Assembly: GCA_002633025.1 (NCBI GenBank)
Contig: NMRB01000614.1
Location: 169,022-233,021, forward strand
Direction: 5' to 3'
DNA: 64,000 nt
Source of the DNA: Notospermus geniculatus
Lineage: Eukaryota; Nemertea; Pilidiophora; Heteronemertea; Lineidae
This document shows, one piece after another, positions 22,437 through 33,957 of the stretch (the stretch's first letter is position 1; each line of letters begins with the position of its first letter). Position numbers and translations under genes: made by a program. Under the pieces are notes generated by a model. The model saw only the letters and a list, made by a program, of their open reading frames with translations, ran no database searches and was not told the origin of the DNA.

Positions 22437-23193
22437 TACTCCACACCCGTAAAATGTGCAACACGCGACAGTGACTCAGATCCATCCAGGAACTGTGCAT
22501 GAACAAACCTGCTGTTAATTTAGTTGTCCATAAAAATGGACTTTGTTTCTTGCGAGCCGAGGGAATGCATATTAGCAGAGAACAACATGATAACACAAAA
22601 ACTGAGATTAGCGACGCATGTCAACGGGGATTTCAGTTGATTGGCTAGTCACTGTTGTTTTTATTGATAAGAAATACTGCTATTTCCAGCAAGGTATTTT
22701 ATCATTTGTCCAGGCACGGCAAGTGGTTATGATGTGCATTTAGAATGGACAGCAGTTGATGATGAATTGCCTGTTGACACGCAAAGTTGTTAGAATGATC
22801 AATGTTGTAGGTTGGGGTAAATTACCTGTAAACAAAGAAACCGCAGCGTTGGAGCTCACGAAACCCCATCTGAAATATCAAGGCCCATGGTCACTCCGTT
22901 TTCAACTATGAGTGAAGTCTAATAAGAACCCTTGATGATGTAAAACCCCAGCCCCTCCATTAACTCATTTCATTTTGCACTACTTTATTTACATCTATTA
23001 TTTTGTCTTGGGGCAAAGCCGTAAGCGACCCTATTAGGATCTTGGCTTTGTCCCTGACCACAATTCTTCCCATGTGTATGAAATTTTTGTTACTGCTTGT
23101 GTTGGTCAAAATAAATATCAAATATCAAATAACTCCTCAGTGAAAGTCAAGAAGCAGCTCATCCAACACTCCCACATGATCCTTTCAGACTAT
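22437..23193. other. Intron sequence, no feature recognised
   Basis: No exon, RNA gene or element recognised. Confidence 0.4.
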
Positions 23194-23650
23194 AGCCACG
23201 TTTACGCTGCAAAAAATCAAGTGAACTCACACCACACCGAGTACGGTACGGCAAAAAAAGTGGCAGTGTAAACCTGCCAAGCGTACCCGATCCGGACCAC
23301 AAGTGAACCATACCAAGACCTGCAGAAGGCGGTGGACTCAGTCCGGGCCGAGTACAGTACCGCAACTAAATGTGGCTGTGTAAACCTGACGCACGGCGAA
23401 CTGAACTGAGTCCACTTACCTGGGTCGGTATTGAGCATGCGCACAGTTTGTCATTAACCTCCACGCGTCACTCGCGGGAAAATTCGGCATGCATTCCGCA
23501 CGAGTTCCATACCTCCACTGAATGAAGAGTGACGCTTCAGGTATGTTACGCGAGGACTCATTGCTGTCGGTTCAGATTGATGCAGTCCATTAACGGTACA
23601 AATCAAGTGGACCTGGTCCAATCCGATTGTGAACCCAGGACCTAACACAG
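23194..23650. mobile_element. Word-repeat foldback element, boundaries uncertain
   Basis: Begins AGCCACGTTTACGCTGCAA and is full of mirrored words: GAGTACGGTACGG, GAGTACAGTACCGC, AGTGGCAGTGTAAACCTGCC, TGTGGCTGTGTAAACCTGAC, GGACCTGGTCC. The start resembles the ends of other word-repeat elements in this window (GCCNGTNTACAC type). I could not locate an exact right end or a target duplication. Confidence 0.45.
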
Positions 23651-24140
23651 GTGTTAGGTGAACTCAAACAAGACCAAACTGGTGCATCATGCAAAAAATG
23701 ACCATCACTTAAGATATCAGCCGTGGCATAAGAGCACAAAAACTACTCGTCATTTCGGTCAATTACTTTTTTCTGAAAGGAGCCCACGCATCACGAAAAA
23801 AATAACAATATGGAAACATGACTAGCGGCATGCAAGGCAAAATTGATATTGATCCGAATGAAAGAAGCGCACCAGGAGAAAATGCATCTCGTAACCTGGT
23901 AGATAATAACCACATACACCGCATGCTAATAGGTTCAGTAGGACTTCTGTGCGTAGAATAATGAGGATAGGCATCCATTAGTGCTAATGCTACTGCACAT
24001 TCTTCTGTAAAACTAATTCCCAAGTTAGCGAGATTTCACCCACGTCCCTCATTTATGAATAATCCATGTATTTATCATCTTGTAATATTTTGTGGCATAT
24101 CTTCCTAAAAGAAGTTTAAAGTACACCACCTATCTGTCGT
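23651..24140. other. Intron sequence, no feature recognised
   Basis: No exon, RNA gene or element recognised. Confidence 0.4.
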
Positions 24141-24257
24141 CATCCCGAAGTACAATGTAATTAGCGGTTCTTAGCGCTTACGTCACTGCACACAAAACCA
24201 TCTTGTGTGCGGTGATGTAAGGAGTAAGCACGAAAAACCACTAATTACTTCAGGATG
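24141..24257. mobile_element. Short foldback element, family member 2
   Basis: The left CATCCCGAAGTA.AATGTAATTAG mirrors the right CTAATTACTTCAGGATG. The arms share TTAGCGCTTACGTCAC and TGTGCGGTGATGTAAG. The same overall plan and end sequence (CATCCTGAGGTAATYAG) place it in one family with 22326-22436. Confidence 0.7.
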
Positions 24258-24645
24258 ATCAATCGTATGAAACAAGGTAAGCACCTCACAACTGCTTTGA
24301 GGTAGCTCTCTTCGCAACTCAAAACAGACTCGCATCCACAGACTATTGGTCTGGCGAAAGAAGTCTGTTCATCTCGCGAAGCATGAACGCCAACTGCGGT
24401 GATAAGATCACAGACTAATTCCATCTGATCGCTTGTCACGGCCGACACTTTCACAGAGTGACACACCAATGAGTGTAGGCTAATCAACTGGAATCTATAA
24501 CTAATGTGAAATTGATCGGACAGAAGGTTGGATGATCAAAGAGCATGACCGAAAATCTGCAAGCCATTGGTCGGCGTAGTAAAATATTCCCTTACATCAT
24601 TATGAGCACGGTGAGCATAAATATTCATGACCATCAACCTGTTAT

Positions 24646-25106
24646 GCCTAGAGTACATCACACTTGCGACTGGAGACAACTAGTCGCCACTGTGAGGATC
24701 CAGCTGGAACTGGAGGCGACTGCTCAATCACCAGAAACGGTCGATGTACGCACCCTTGCTACTCGCTGCAACTGAGATTTTGCCAGTCACTGCAAGTTGC
24801 ACGACGTTCAACTTTCTAGCGACAAGTTGTACCCAGTTTCATTCAGTCGCTGCAATGTACGCGGGCTTGCGACTGATCCGTGCCAGTTTTCTAAACGAAA
24901 CCTAATGTCATCGAGTCTCTAACGCCCCAGATGTTACCTGAGTTGCCGCCAGTCACGAGTGCGATGTACACGATCAGGACATGACGACTGATAGGATCCT
25001 CCTAGTTTTACTGAGTTGCCGAATTTCCGATGTGCGTGCAGCGCGTACATCACCAGCAACTGATCAGATCAGTTGCTTCCAGTCGCAAGTGCAATGTACG
25101 CCTGGC
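24646..25106. mobile_element. Foldback element built of TTGCGACTG words, 461 bp
   Basis: The left end GCCTAGAGTACATCACACTT and the reverse complement of the right end, GCCAGGCGTACATTGCACTT, are inverted, and both continue GCGACTGGA. The interior repeats GCGACTG, CAGTCGC, CACTGCAAGTTGC and CTACTCGCTGCAACTG in both orientations. No clear target duplication. It is the last element before the receptor exon. Confidence 0.7.
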
Positions 25107-25696
25107 TTTAGACATGCAAGCATGGTATCTTCATTCACACAAGCTTCTTCCTTTCAGGGACAACCAACGAATGGCCTTTAAACCACAGAGTACATCAGAA
25201 ATAATGTGATACTATTTTCTCCCAGCAGAATCCCTAACCCCCAAAAAGAGTCTTTTTACCTCACAAAACAAAGAAAGGACCCTTCCAATTTGGAAGTCTG
25301 GTTCACCAATACATTAGGGACCCTTGAAAATTGACGTGGGACCTTTAAACTCCAATTTTTGAAGGGCCCAGTGGGAGCCCTGTAGTGGCCTCAGGACTCC
25401 AGAGAGCAGCAAGTCACCTAGCTTTGAACAAGAGTCACCGCTTCGACTCCATCATTCATCAACATCCTCACCTTGCTCCATATATCATGGGAGACCTCCC
25501 TTTACTGTCCGCCCTGTAGCATAATTGCGGGGGAGTGTGGTGACATATTGATTACAGCACCGGACGAGAGTCAGTACTGCATTGGATGTCAGCACGTTGC
25601 TCCCTCGTGGACACCAAGGTGTGGCTCGATCTCTATTACCCACCTGATAGCATTGGCAAATATATCCACTTACTTCTTCACATTTTTATTTTTCAG
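25107..25696. other. 3' end of receptor intron 1, with acceptor
   Basis: Ends with a pyrimidine tract and acceptor TTTTTATTTTTCAG at 25683-25696. The receptor frame stays open upstream to an ATG at 25473, but the 75 extra residues read as intron and are preceded by no usable signal. I treat 25473 as a chance start. Confidence 0.6.
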
Positions 25697-26753
25697 GAAC
25701 TTCTCCTATGATTACAATGGCTCAGACTTCATGGGGGACGAGGAATACATGGCCCGCTACCGAACACTGGTGTCGTTTCAACACTACCTACTCGGCATCG
25801 CTGCCTTCGTCACATGCGGTATAGGAATCTTCGGGAATGCACTATCGCTGGCGGTACTCTCAAAAGGATGTCGGGAGTCGTCATTGATTGTTTACTTGAT
25901 GGGGTTGGCCATCGCCGACATCATGGTCCTCGTAACGAATGTCTTCAGCACCGCCGAGAAACTTGCCCCAGACGTTGACAGTCAGTTAAAGATCCACATG
26001 TCTTACACAGCATACGTCCTGCCCTACGCCAACCCTCTAGCGCTGATCTTTCAAATCTATTCCATATATATGACTGTTGCATTCACGATAGACCGTTACA
26101 TTTACATATGCCATCCGTTTCAGTCGCATAAACTCTGTACCGTATCACGAGCGTGGAAAATGACTCTACTAATTTTCATCCTCTGTACGATATATAACAT
26201 ACCACGTTGGTTTGACTATTGTACCACGATTACGTTTGATCCGTCGATAAACAAATCCATTGCTCTCTTGGACAAGACACCCCTATCTTCGACCCAGCTT
26301 TACAAAAACCTTGTCCATGACTGGCTGTACATCCCAATTGCGTTAGTGATACCGCTGGCTACAATAACGACTCTGAACAGCTTCCTAATTCGAGCAGTGA
26401 TTCAGTCAAGTAAACAAGGAAAAGTCATCGGTGCGAAAGACTCCCAAGAAAAGTCTACAACGATAATGCTCATAGCTGTCATTTTCATGTTCATGCTTTG
26501 CCAAATTCCAGCCCTGATTTCAAATCTGCTGTATTCGAGGACATCCGAGGAGGAACTTAAAGGTGAACTAGGATACGTCTATTTCAATGCCATATGTAAA
26601 TTCCTAATCATCGTGAACTGTTCGGCGAATATATTCTTCTATTGTTACTTCGGGAAGAAGTTCAGACGTGACTTGATTAAGATGGTGTTCCCCTGCTTGG
26701 TGCGGAGGCTGGAGGAGCAGAAAACAGAAAGCCGCTGGGTGTCCGGCCGCAAA
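25697..26753 (+). CDS. FMRFamide-receptor-type class A GPCR, seven-helix exon
   Basis: This exon encodes the whole receptor core. Residue numbers below use the exon 1a start. Two N-glycosylation sites (NFS 12-14, NGS 18-20) follow the junction. TM1 has GN (57-58) and TM2 has LAIAD (D85). TM3 ends in DRY (143-145) followed by IYICHPF. TM4 carries YNIPRWF, TM5 has P230 and LNSFLIRAV, TM6 has CQIPA (279-283), and TM7 has NCSANIFFY in place of NPxxY. Helix 8 is FGKKFRRDL with a possible palmitoylated C344. YNxPR, LNxFLIRAV, CQxPA and NxxxNxxxYC are hallmarks of FMRFamide-receptor-like peptide receptors, which act at the plasma membrane through G proteins. The usual cysteine at the start of TM3 is not visible. 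The exon can end at a GTGAGT donor (26754, phase 0) or read on to the stop at 26790-26792. The ligand cannot be named from sequence. Confidence 0.92.
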
Positions 26754-26792
26754 GTGAGTTTAATGTCAACCTCTGATACTGGAATGCCATAG
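26754..26792 (+). CDS. GPCR short C-tail (unspliced alternative)
   Basis: If the internal donor is not used, the receptor frame continues VSLMSTSDTGMP and stops at TAG 26790-26792. This gives a short tail, a 375-residue protein with exon 1a. The region is serine/threonine-rich, as receptor tails often are. The GTGAGT that starts it is a good donor, so this is either alternative C-terminal coding or the retained start of intron 2. Both readings are in frame, and only transcripts can decide. Confidence 0.5.
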   Translation: MSLMSTSDTGMP

Positions 26793-27275
26793 TTATAGTA
26801 CCCTAGGACTCCTGTAGATGGCTGTCGTTTCCTCTATCCCTCTTGTGATTGCTGTAATGAAGGGACTTATGGTGAAGGTGTGCTCTTCTTGAAAACGAAC
26901 TGTACTAACTTTGCTGGACTTTTATTTCATGAGACCAGCTGGAGTATGTGTAAATAATGAACATCAAGTACATGTATATGTACATAACTATAAGACCTGC
27001 ATGCCAGGCTGTATGATCCATTGTAAATATTAGTGCAGGATGGTAGGCCTTGCAAAGGCTTTGGAGTAGTCACAGTGTGGACGCCAATTGTTGTCTATCG
27101 CAGAGAACTGCCATCAGTACCCACTGGCATTTTTCTCCTAGATGTCCATGTTGATGTCACTATCCTTAAAGAAAGCATGTTGTTGTAATACTGCTCTTGT
27201 CCTGCTTGAGCTGACGGGACCCTCATTGCTCAGCCCTAAGGGTCAGAGAAGCAATAAATGTACTGGACAACGTGT
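26793..27275 (+). other. Possible 3' UTR of short-tail receptor transcript
   Basis: Non-coding sequence after the stop codon with a polyadenylation-type signal AATAAA at 27253-27258. If the tail exons at 43246 and 46251 are used instead, this is intron. Confidence 0.45.
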
Positions 27276-30200
27276 AACTAGGACTGGTGGTGCCAAAGTT
27301 TGAACCAACCAAAACTTAGGACGAAGATCATTCTTTCACCGAATGGGATGTGAAATTCATCAACAACCATTTCCTCCATGTACACAACTTGAAAAAGAAC
27401 ACAGAGTGATTATCAGTGTGGCAGAATCACCCCAGCAACCAGTACGTAAGAAGAGCAGATTAAAAGCTAATCGCTTTCACCATCAGTCCTCTAATGTGAG
27501 AAACTGGCACAGCATTACTCACAAAGCCTTCAGGGAACTTGTGGACCTGTTAAGTGACAGGTTCCTTTTGTTCTGATGAAAGAACAGGAGCCCAGTCAAC
27601 TTACAGACTCGCAAATCCAACAGGGGTTTTGTGGGCCATTCCTGTAATGTCAGTGTTTAGTGTGACAGAAATGGTTAAATGTAAGTTGCCATTACGCGGT
27701 GTTGTTGACCATATAAACATCCTGTTGTCCATCCTCCGTTGTCCGAAGAGGGACACATTGACATGTGGAAGTTTTGGGAGGTGAAGGTATGCTCCGCCGA
27801 CAAGCTCAAGTATGTCTTCTTGTCACAGTCACAACCATATGTTCAATGGCATTTTCCAAATGAAGCGGCAGCTACCTTCAGGGGAAGTCGGTGAACTCAG
27901 GAGTGGACTACCTCCACTCGTTCTTGTTGTCATTCCAGGGGCAGATCGTCACCTCCCTATCACTGAGGCATGTCTGAAATCCAGCCACTCTGGCTACTGA
28001 AAATGTTGAGTAGAACCTGAAACTGTCAGAGTGTTCTCTATCCTCTTGTCAAGTTGCTTTTGCTCCCCAAGACTGCTTGCATATGATAACTGCATCTGGG
28101 GAGGGGAGATAGGCCAACTACTATTTTAGTCCAACTCAATCATTGGGAGTAAAAACATGTCATTACTTAGGTATTTTGGTCCACTGGGCTTTAATATCAC
28201 AGCCCCTCGGCCCTTGTTTCTGCACTGGCTATGTCCTAGGCAGGACATGTAGATTCCACAAGGGTTGTACAGGGAATACCTGTGCTAGAATTGTCCAAAC
28301 ACTGCTGAGTGAGTGTAGACCTCATCTGTACATTTTCGTTTGGTGCACACAGATGTGTTCAAGACTAACAAACTCTTACTTTTGCAGGCCCCACTAGGCC
28401 CGAACAACCACTCTGTAAGTCATATTAATGTCCATGGTGCATATTAGAGGTTTTATTAAAATCTTCAATTTTTGTTCTGTGATTCTTTTGCTCATTAGTC
28501 AAACGCAATGTGTTTCCGATTATCTCATCCCAGGGACCGTATTCTAGAGAGCCTGCAGGACAAGTCCTAAGGTGAATTTGTGAGTAAGGTCCCTGGAACT
28601 GACCCGGTTTCTTACTTAGTATTGGTGACTTTGTGCACCATGGTCTCCTGCCCAAGCTACAGGCTAATGGCAATGCACAGGGACTGTTTTGAAAATGTTT
28701 GCTGATACAAATAGCAGCCCTTGCTTCTCAAAACGAAGAGAGGAGCTGCTCTGCCACTTGGTACATCTGCTTGTATTTCTTGCCCTCAATGATTGGCTCC
28801 AAAAGCTTGGCCTTGATTCAAAGTACTTCATCTTCCTAGCATACCGTTTATGTAATGGGGCGACAGGCCCATGACTTAGCCTGAAGGAAGTACATACCAT
28901 CCCGATGATTCCTGTTTCAGTACTTCCAGGCATGGTCGGTAGTCCTTCCCAATTCGGCATAATGTTTACTTCCGTTTATGTTGACAACTTTAGGACCACC
29001 ATTCCATTAAAGCTTCGGCTTCATTGTCCGACAAGTGAATTGTGCTTAATACATGCTTGTAGCATGATTGTCATAAATACATAGTTAGACATTGATAATA
29101 GCATGCGTTAACTTTATACCCATTTATTTCTAACTTCGTTGAAGTTCAGAGCATGTTTTCCATCACAATTTTCCTACTTGTTTGCAGTCTTTGATATTTT
29201 GCTTTCTTTACTTTGTTGACCAAGTAAAACTTTTTCTGATGTGTCTGCCAATCTCGTGATGACATGTTCACATGCACGTTTTTTACCAAGTAAATTAGTT
29301 TTCTCTCAGTTTTTAAACTTATTCACAGCCACAGGTTGCAAACTGACACACCAGGCCAGGATGACATTGCTGATGACTAAATGAGATAAATCATGAAATT
29401 AGTCAAGAAAGATGAAACTCTTGAGTAAAGAACAATGTAACTGAAAGACAGAATTTGAGAAAAATTGACAACTGATTGCTGTTCATAGTGAAAATTGACG
29501 ACTTAACTCGAGAAGTGTATTTACTGTTGCGTGAAGTATGTCATAAGAAGCGAATGATAGCATTAGCAGGTAGAAAATTGCGATTCCAATGGGATTTGTA
29601 ACATGATGATGTTCTTGAGCGGAAATTTTGTACCACGCATGAGGTTTGCGGTGGTGCAGATTAGATTTGGGGAAGTGTCATAAGGTCATCTTGGTTACAT
29701 TGGTGAAGAAATATGCTCGGAACATGATACATCCTTTCAGCATCTCTGAGGCGTACCAACAAACTTTTAAAAGCATTCACGAAACACCTGAGTTGAGGAT
29801 AACATTACCGTTATTGTACAACAAAAGAAGCTAAACATCGTAAGACCAATGACGTGAAAACACATGGTCAGATGAAGAAAAGCTTTTTGGACTAATCACA
29901 CTAAAAGCTTCACTTTTTAACGTGTCTGCTGTTGTGCATGAAATTTGATCCTTCCAGCAACACCAGTGGCCAGATATGAAAATTACGGCTCACAGAATGA
30001 TGAGGAACTACAGGTTTAGCTTTTCATGAACTCACGTGGAAATCCAATTTTTTTCCGAGTATCCAAATAACATGATCATGGCTTTCAGCACCAAATATGG
30101 TACCATTGGCTCTGAACGAATAATTAGGCAGCTTGATATGCAGGAAGACATCAGAGACCCTTCAGGAAACTTGCCCATGAAAAGTTTATGCTCACTTACT

Positions 30201-31149
30201 GCTTAAAGAAGGAGAATGACCAGATATCACACCCACAACAAAAGAGGTGAGAGGCTTTGCTGTTTGCACTGCACCACCCAGGAAGCCACAGCTTGTTGTC
30301 AGCATAAACTGAATGATCTTTGCGGGCCTTCTTAGATTTATCATCGCAAGCGGGAGAGTGGAAATGTCACACAATCGGCGAGCAGGCCAAGTTACATGCT
30401 GAAGTGAGACAGTTGCTTCAAACAATGCTTTACATTGGAACCCAAGAGCCCAAACCCCGGGGCCCAAACCCCACCACGGTCATGACAGTGAAGATCAAAC
30501 TTGGTATCGGAGAGCCAATTTCGACTAAAGGGGTAGTCGTGCAAGTTGTGATAGCAATGATCCTTCCTCCTCCAAAGCCGTCATTATCCGAGATTGATTT
30601 TCGCAATCTCCTGATTGTCTTTGCGCCTGATGATATTGGGCGGTGGCCGGAACCATGGATTATCTTTGATACATCATGGCTGCTGACGGCAAGTTCACCG
30701 GATTACGTGCGTTTCCGTGATCAGCAGTGTCATCATCTCACAATAAATCTGTTGATATCAGAATTAAGTGAAAGGTGGCCAAGTATCATTGCTCTTCTTA
30801 CGCCTCTTTCAAAAGTGGGAGGCTGACGCCACAGACAATCCGGGACCTTATTCAGAAAGCTTCCACAAGGCTTGCAGATTTGTAAGTTGTCTGGTGTCCT
30901 ATCCTTTTCCAATGCTCTAGTCGTAGGGCCGGGGCATGAAACCAGTCATGAAATCACCCTAGCCATGGGTGTGTGCAATCTGGATCGAGCTCCACTTCCT
31001 AGGAAGTACCACGTCTGGCTGCCACAAAGCACACATGACTAGACATTCACATAACCATCTTTACTAATCAGGTACCCCTTTACGCCTGGGCGGGGTCGGC
31101 CAAATGAGGGGAAGAGACTTAGAGTCTCATGTCGAGAGCAGTGTTGTGG
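27276..31149. other. No gene recognised (intron 2 or intergenic)
   Basis: About 3.9 kb with only short, mutually exclusive open frames. The longest, 168 codons at 30320-30826, has no recognisable domain, no splice logic and ordinary composition. At about 27538-27620 lies a copy of the dispersed AGTCAACTTACAGA..CCACAA repeat also seen near 620 and 62340. No RNA gene recognised. Confidence 0.4.
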
Positions 31150-32635
31150 TATTGAATAAACCATTTGAAACCCATAGTTGATGGGTCTTCCTGGCGGGAG
31201 AACCGACACTTTGAGGTGTTGCACAAACCAACCCATAGTTGATGGACCTTTCTGGTGGGAGAACCGACACTCTGAGGTATTGGACAAACCATCTGATACC
31301 CAGTTGACGGGAGTTTGGTGGTAGAACCGACACACAGAGGTACTGGACAAACCATTTGATATATATAGTTGATGGGCTATTCTGGTGGGAGAACTGGCAC
31401 CTTGAGGTACTGGAGAACAAACCATTTGATACCGAGTTGATGAGGTCTTTCTGGTGGGAGAACCAACACCATGAGGTATTGGACATGTTGGACAAACCAT
31501 TTGTTACCCAGTTGATGGGCCTTTGCTGGTCATCTTGTCCAAACAAGGCTATCGACTCCGTCTTTAGCCTTGTCCGAATCCTGTCATCTTTTCCGTTAAT
31601 GCATAAATTATTAATGAACCTGACCCCTACTTGACCCCGCCTCCGAGCCAATCAGAACTCGCGAAACAAATCACCGTTGGACACTTTCTTTGCTCTTCAC
31701 GCTCGCATTTGTAACATGGATTTTGATTGGCACGTCGATTTACCTTCGCGCCCCGATGATTGGCTGAGGCTCTCACCCCCTCAGAAACGGGAAATGTGAT
31801 GGATTCGAACCAGGCTAGATGGCCATCAGGCCAGATAGACTGGTGAGCACCAGATGTTGCTGGTAGAACCGACACATAGAGGTACTGGACAAACCATTTT
31901 GACATCCAGTTGATAGCCTTTCTGGTGGGAGAACCAACACTTTGAGGTATTGGACAAACCATCTGATGGGCCTTTCTGGTGGGAGAACAGACACCTTGTG
32001 GTAGAGGACAAGCCGCTTAAAATACCCATAGTTGATGGACCTTTCTGGTAGAAGAACCGACACCATATTTGATGGGCCTTTCTGGATAGGAGAACTGACA
32101 CATCAACTGGCTATCAAACGGTTGTTCAAGGTATTGGACAAACCATTTTATACCCAGTTGATGGGCCTTTCTGGTGGGAGAACAGACACTTTGTGGTACT
32201 GGACAAGCCATAGTTGATGGACCTTTCTGGTGGGAGAACTAACATGTTGAGGCATTGGACAAACCATCTGATACCCATAGTTGATTGATGGGTCTTTCTG
32301 GATAGGAGAACTCACATCAACTGGGTATCAAATGGTTGTTCAAGGTATTGGACAAACCATTTTATACCCAGTTGATGGGCCTTTCTGGTGGGAGAACAGA
32401 CACTTTGTGGTACTGGACAAGCCACAGTTGATGGACCTTTCTGGTGGGAGAACTAACATGTTCAGGCATTGGACAAACCATCTGATACCCATAGTTGATT
32501 GATGGGTCTTTCTGAATATGTGAACTCATATCAACTGGGTATCAAATGGTTGTTCAAGGTATTGGACAAACCATTTGATACCCACAGTTGATGGGTCTTC
32601 CTGGACGGGAGAACTGACACCTCAAGGTATTGACT
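31150..32635. repeat. Minisatellite of about 65-bp units, with higher-order structure
   Basis: The unit contains ACCCAGTTGATGGGCCTTTC, TGGTGGGAGAACCGACACTT and TGAGGTATTGGACAAACCAT. The array runs 31150-31525, is interrupted by unrelated sequence (about 31526-31850), and continues 31855-32635. In the second part a multi-unit block of about 225 bp recurs and includes some units in inverted orientation (CATCAACTGGGTATCAAATGG). Overlapping minus-strand frames through it are repeat-driven. Confidence 0.9.
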
Positions 32636-33957
32636 CAGGAAAGTGAAGACGCTGCAACAATTACCCGCAAATAGATTACCGTCCGTATCAATATTGTCGC
32701 CACGATTCTGACACTACAACCGACGTACTCGCAATTAACGGTCAATTTGTGGCTCGGTTTGTGACCCGAGTGGAATCATCAGTGATAAGAACCTTTTCCC
32801 CAAAAGCCACAGACTGATTGCACTCGTAATTGTAGCGTTTAGTTCACGTTTCGGACATTAACCCTTCCAATTTCCATCACTGAACGATTCCTTCAGTGCT
32901 TGAGTGAAAAGTGTTTGAAATCAATGCCAGGGTGCTAAGCTAATGAAACCCAACGCCTGTATGGCTCATTTTCAATCTCACTATCACTGTGAGACTCTAG
33001 CTGATTTTCTTTGCCTCACTCTCTTTAAAACCCAACCCCGTGTTGAAGGTCCACTGGCTGGCAGAAATAGCAATTGGTGCGGTAAGTCGCCCTGATCTTG
33101 CACTTCATCTGGTCAAAAGACCCCGAGAAAGCTAAGCCGGTTTCTTGAAAGAACAGGTGGAGAGTTAAGCTGACAGTACATCTTTTCCACCGCAACCTTT
33201 TTGGTGAGCAATTTTTATGGGGTATTACCACAGGGACAGGGACAATAGCCAATGTTATTGTCGTGTCTATTGCTGATGGCAACTACTCCCATCAATGTCA
33301 ATAAACAAGTTTCTTGGCTGAAAATCTAAATCATTCTCACTTGCTGTTGCACCTTTTCATTGCACCTGTACACACCCGAAAATTTCTGTGGTTGCCAAGA
33401 AAACCAACTGACTTATTATACTATCCAGACAAAAGTGGGTAAGTACATTGAACAGGCTTCACTCAAAGTCCTTGCTACGATCTTAACTACAAAAGCAAAA
33501 GCCACTCTTGAAACCAATGTGATTAAGTATCCGTCTTGCCAAGGGATGTTACTTGAAAAAATGTTCCCACTTCTACTCGTATTACGAAAAAGGAAGACAA
33601 AGAACATCATGGTCTTATCAAGAAGCTGCTGTAACTGTATCAAATTACTGCCAAGAAAGGCGCCAGCCTCCTCGGTGTGTAGGACTGATCTTTAACTTCT
33701 GATCATGAAGCAGAGATAACAGGACATATGGCAATATAACAACAAATCACTGATCTCATACGACGATATCTAAAATCTCATCCAGTCGTATTACGTTTGT
33801 TGGCTCACATTCTCCCCACCTTTGATAAAGACCGTGAATAAATACGTGGGTATATTAGGCGATTTGTGAGCAAAGATTGCTTTGACGATGAGGTTGATAT
33901 GCCCGCTGATTGGTTCTGTGGTTGTATCCGGTGAAGTTGTCTATTGGTTATAACATT
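32636..33957. other. No gene recognised
   Basis: A 111-codon open frame at 33360-33695 has no recognisable motif. No repeat or RNA gene is evident. Confidence 0.4.

Noticed and set aside
25473-25696. Upstream extension of the receptor frame to an ATG at 25473
   Set aside because: It lies before a strong TTTTTATTTTTCAG acceptor, reads unlike a receptor N-terminus, and three phase-matched first exons are available upstream.
28388-28416. 27-bp microexon between TTTTGCAG and GTAAGT
   Set aside because: Splice-like signals are present, but it has no partner exons and does not fit the receptor frame in a meaningful way.
30320-30826. 168-codon open frame
   Set aside because: No recognisable domain, no splice context and no transposase or enzyme motif; length is possible by chance in 64 kb.
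31119-32217. Minus-strand frames of up to 174 codons in the minisatellite
   Set aside because: They reflect the 65-bp repeat; overlapping frames give similar low-complexity periodic peptides.
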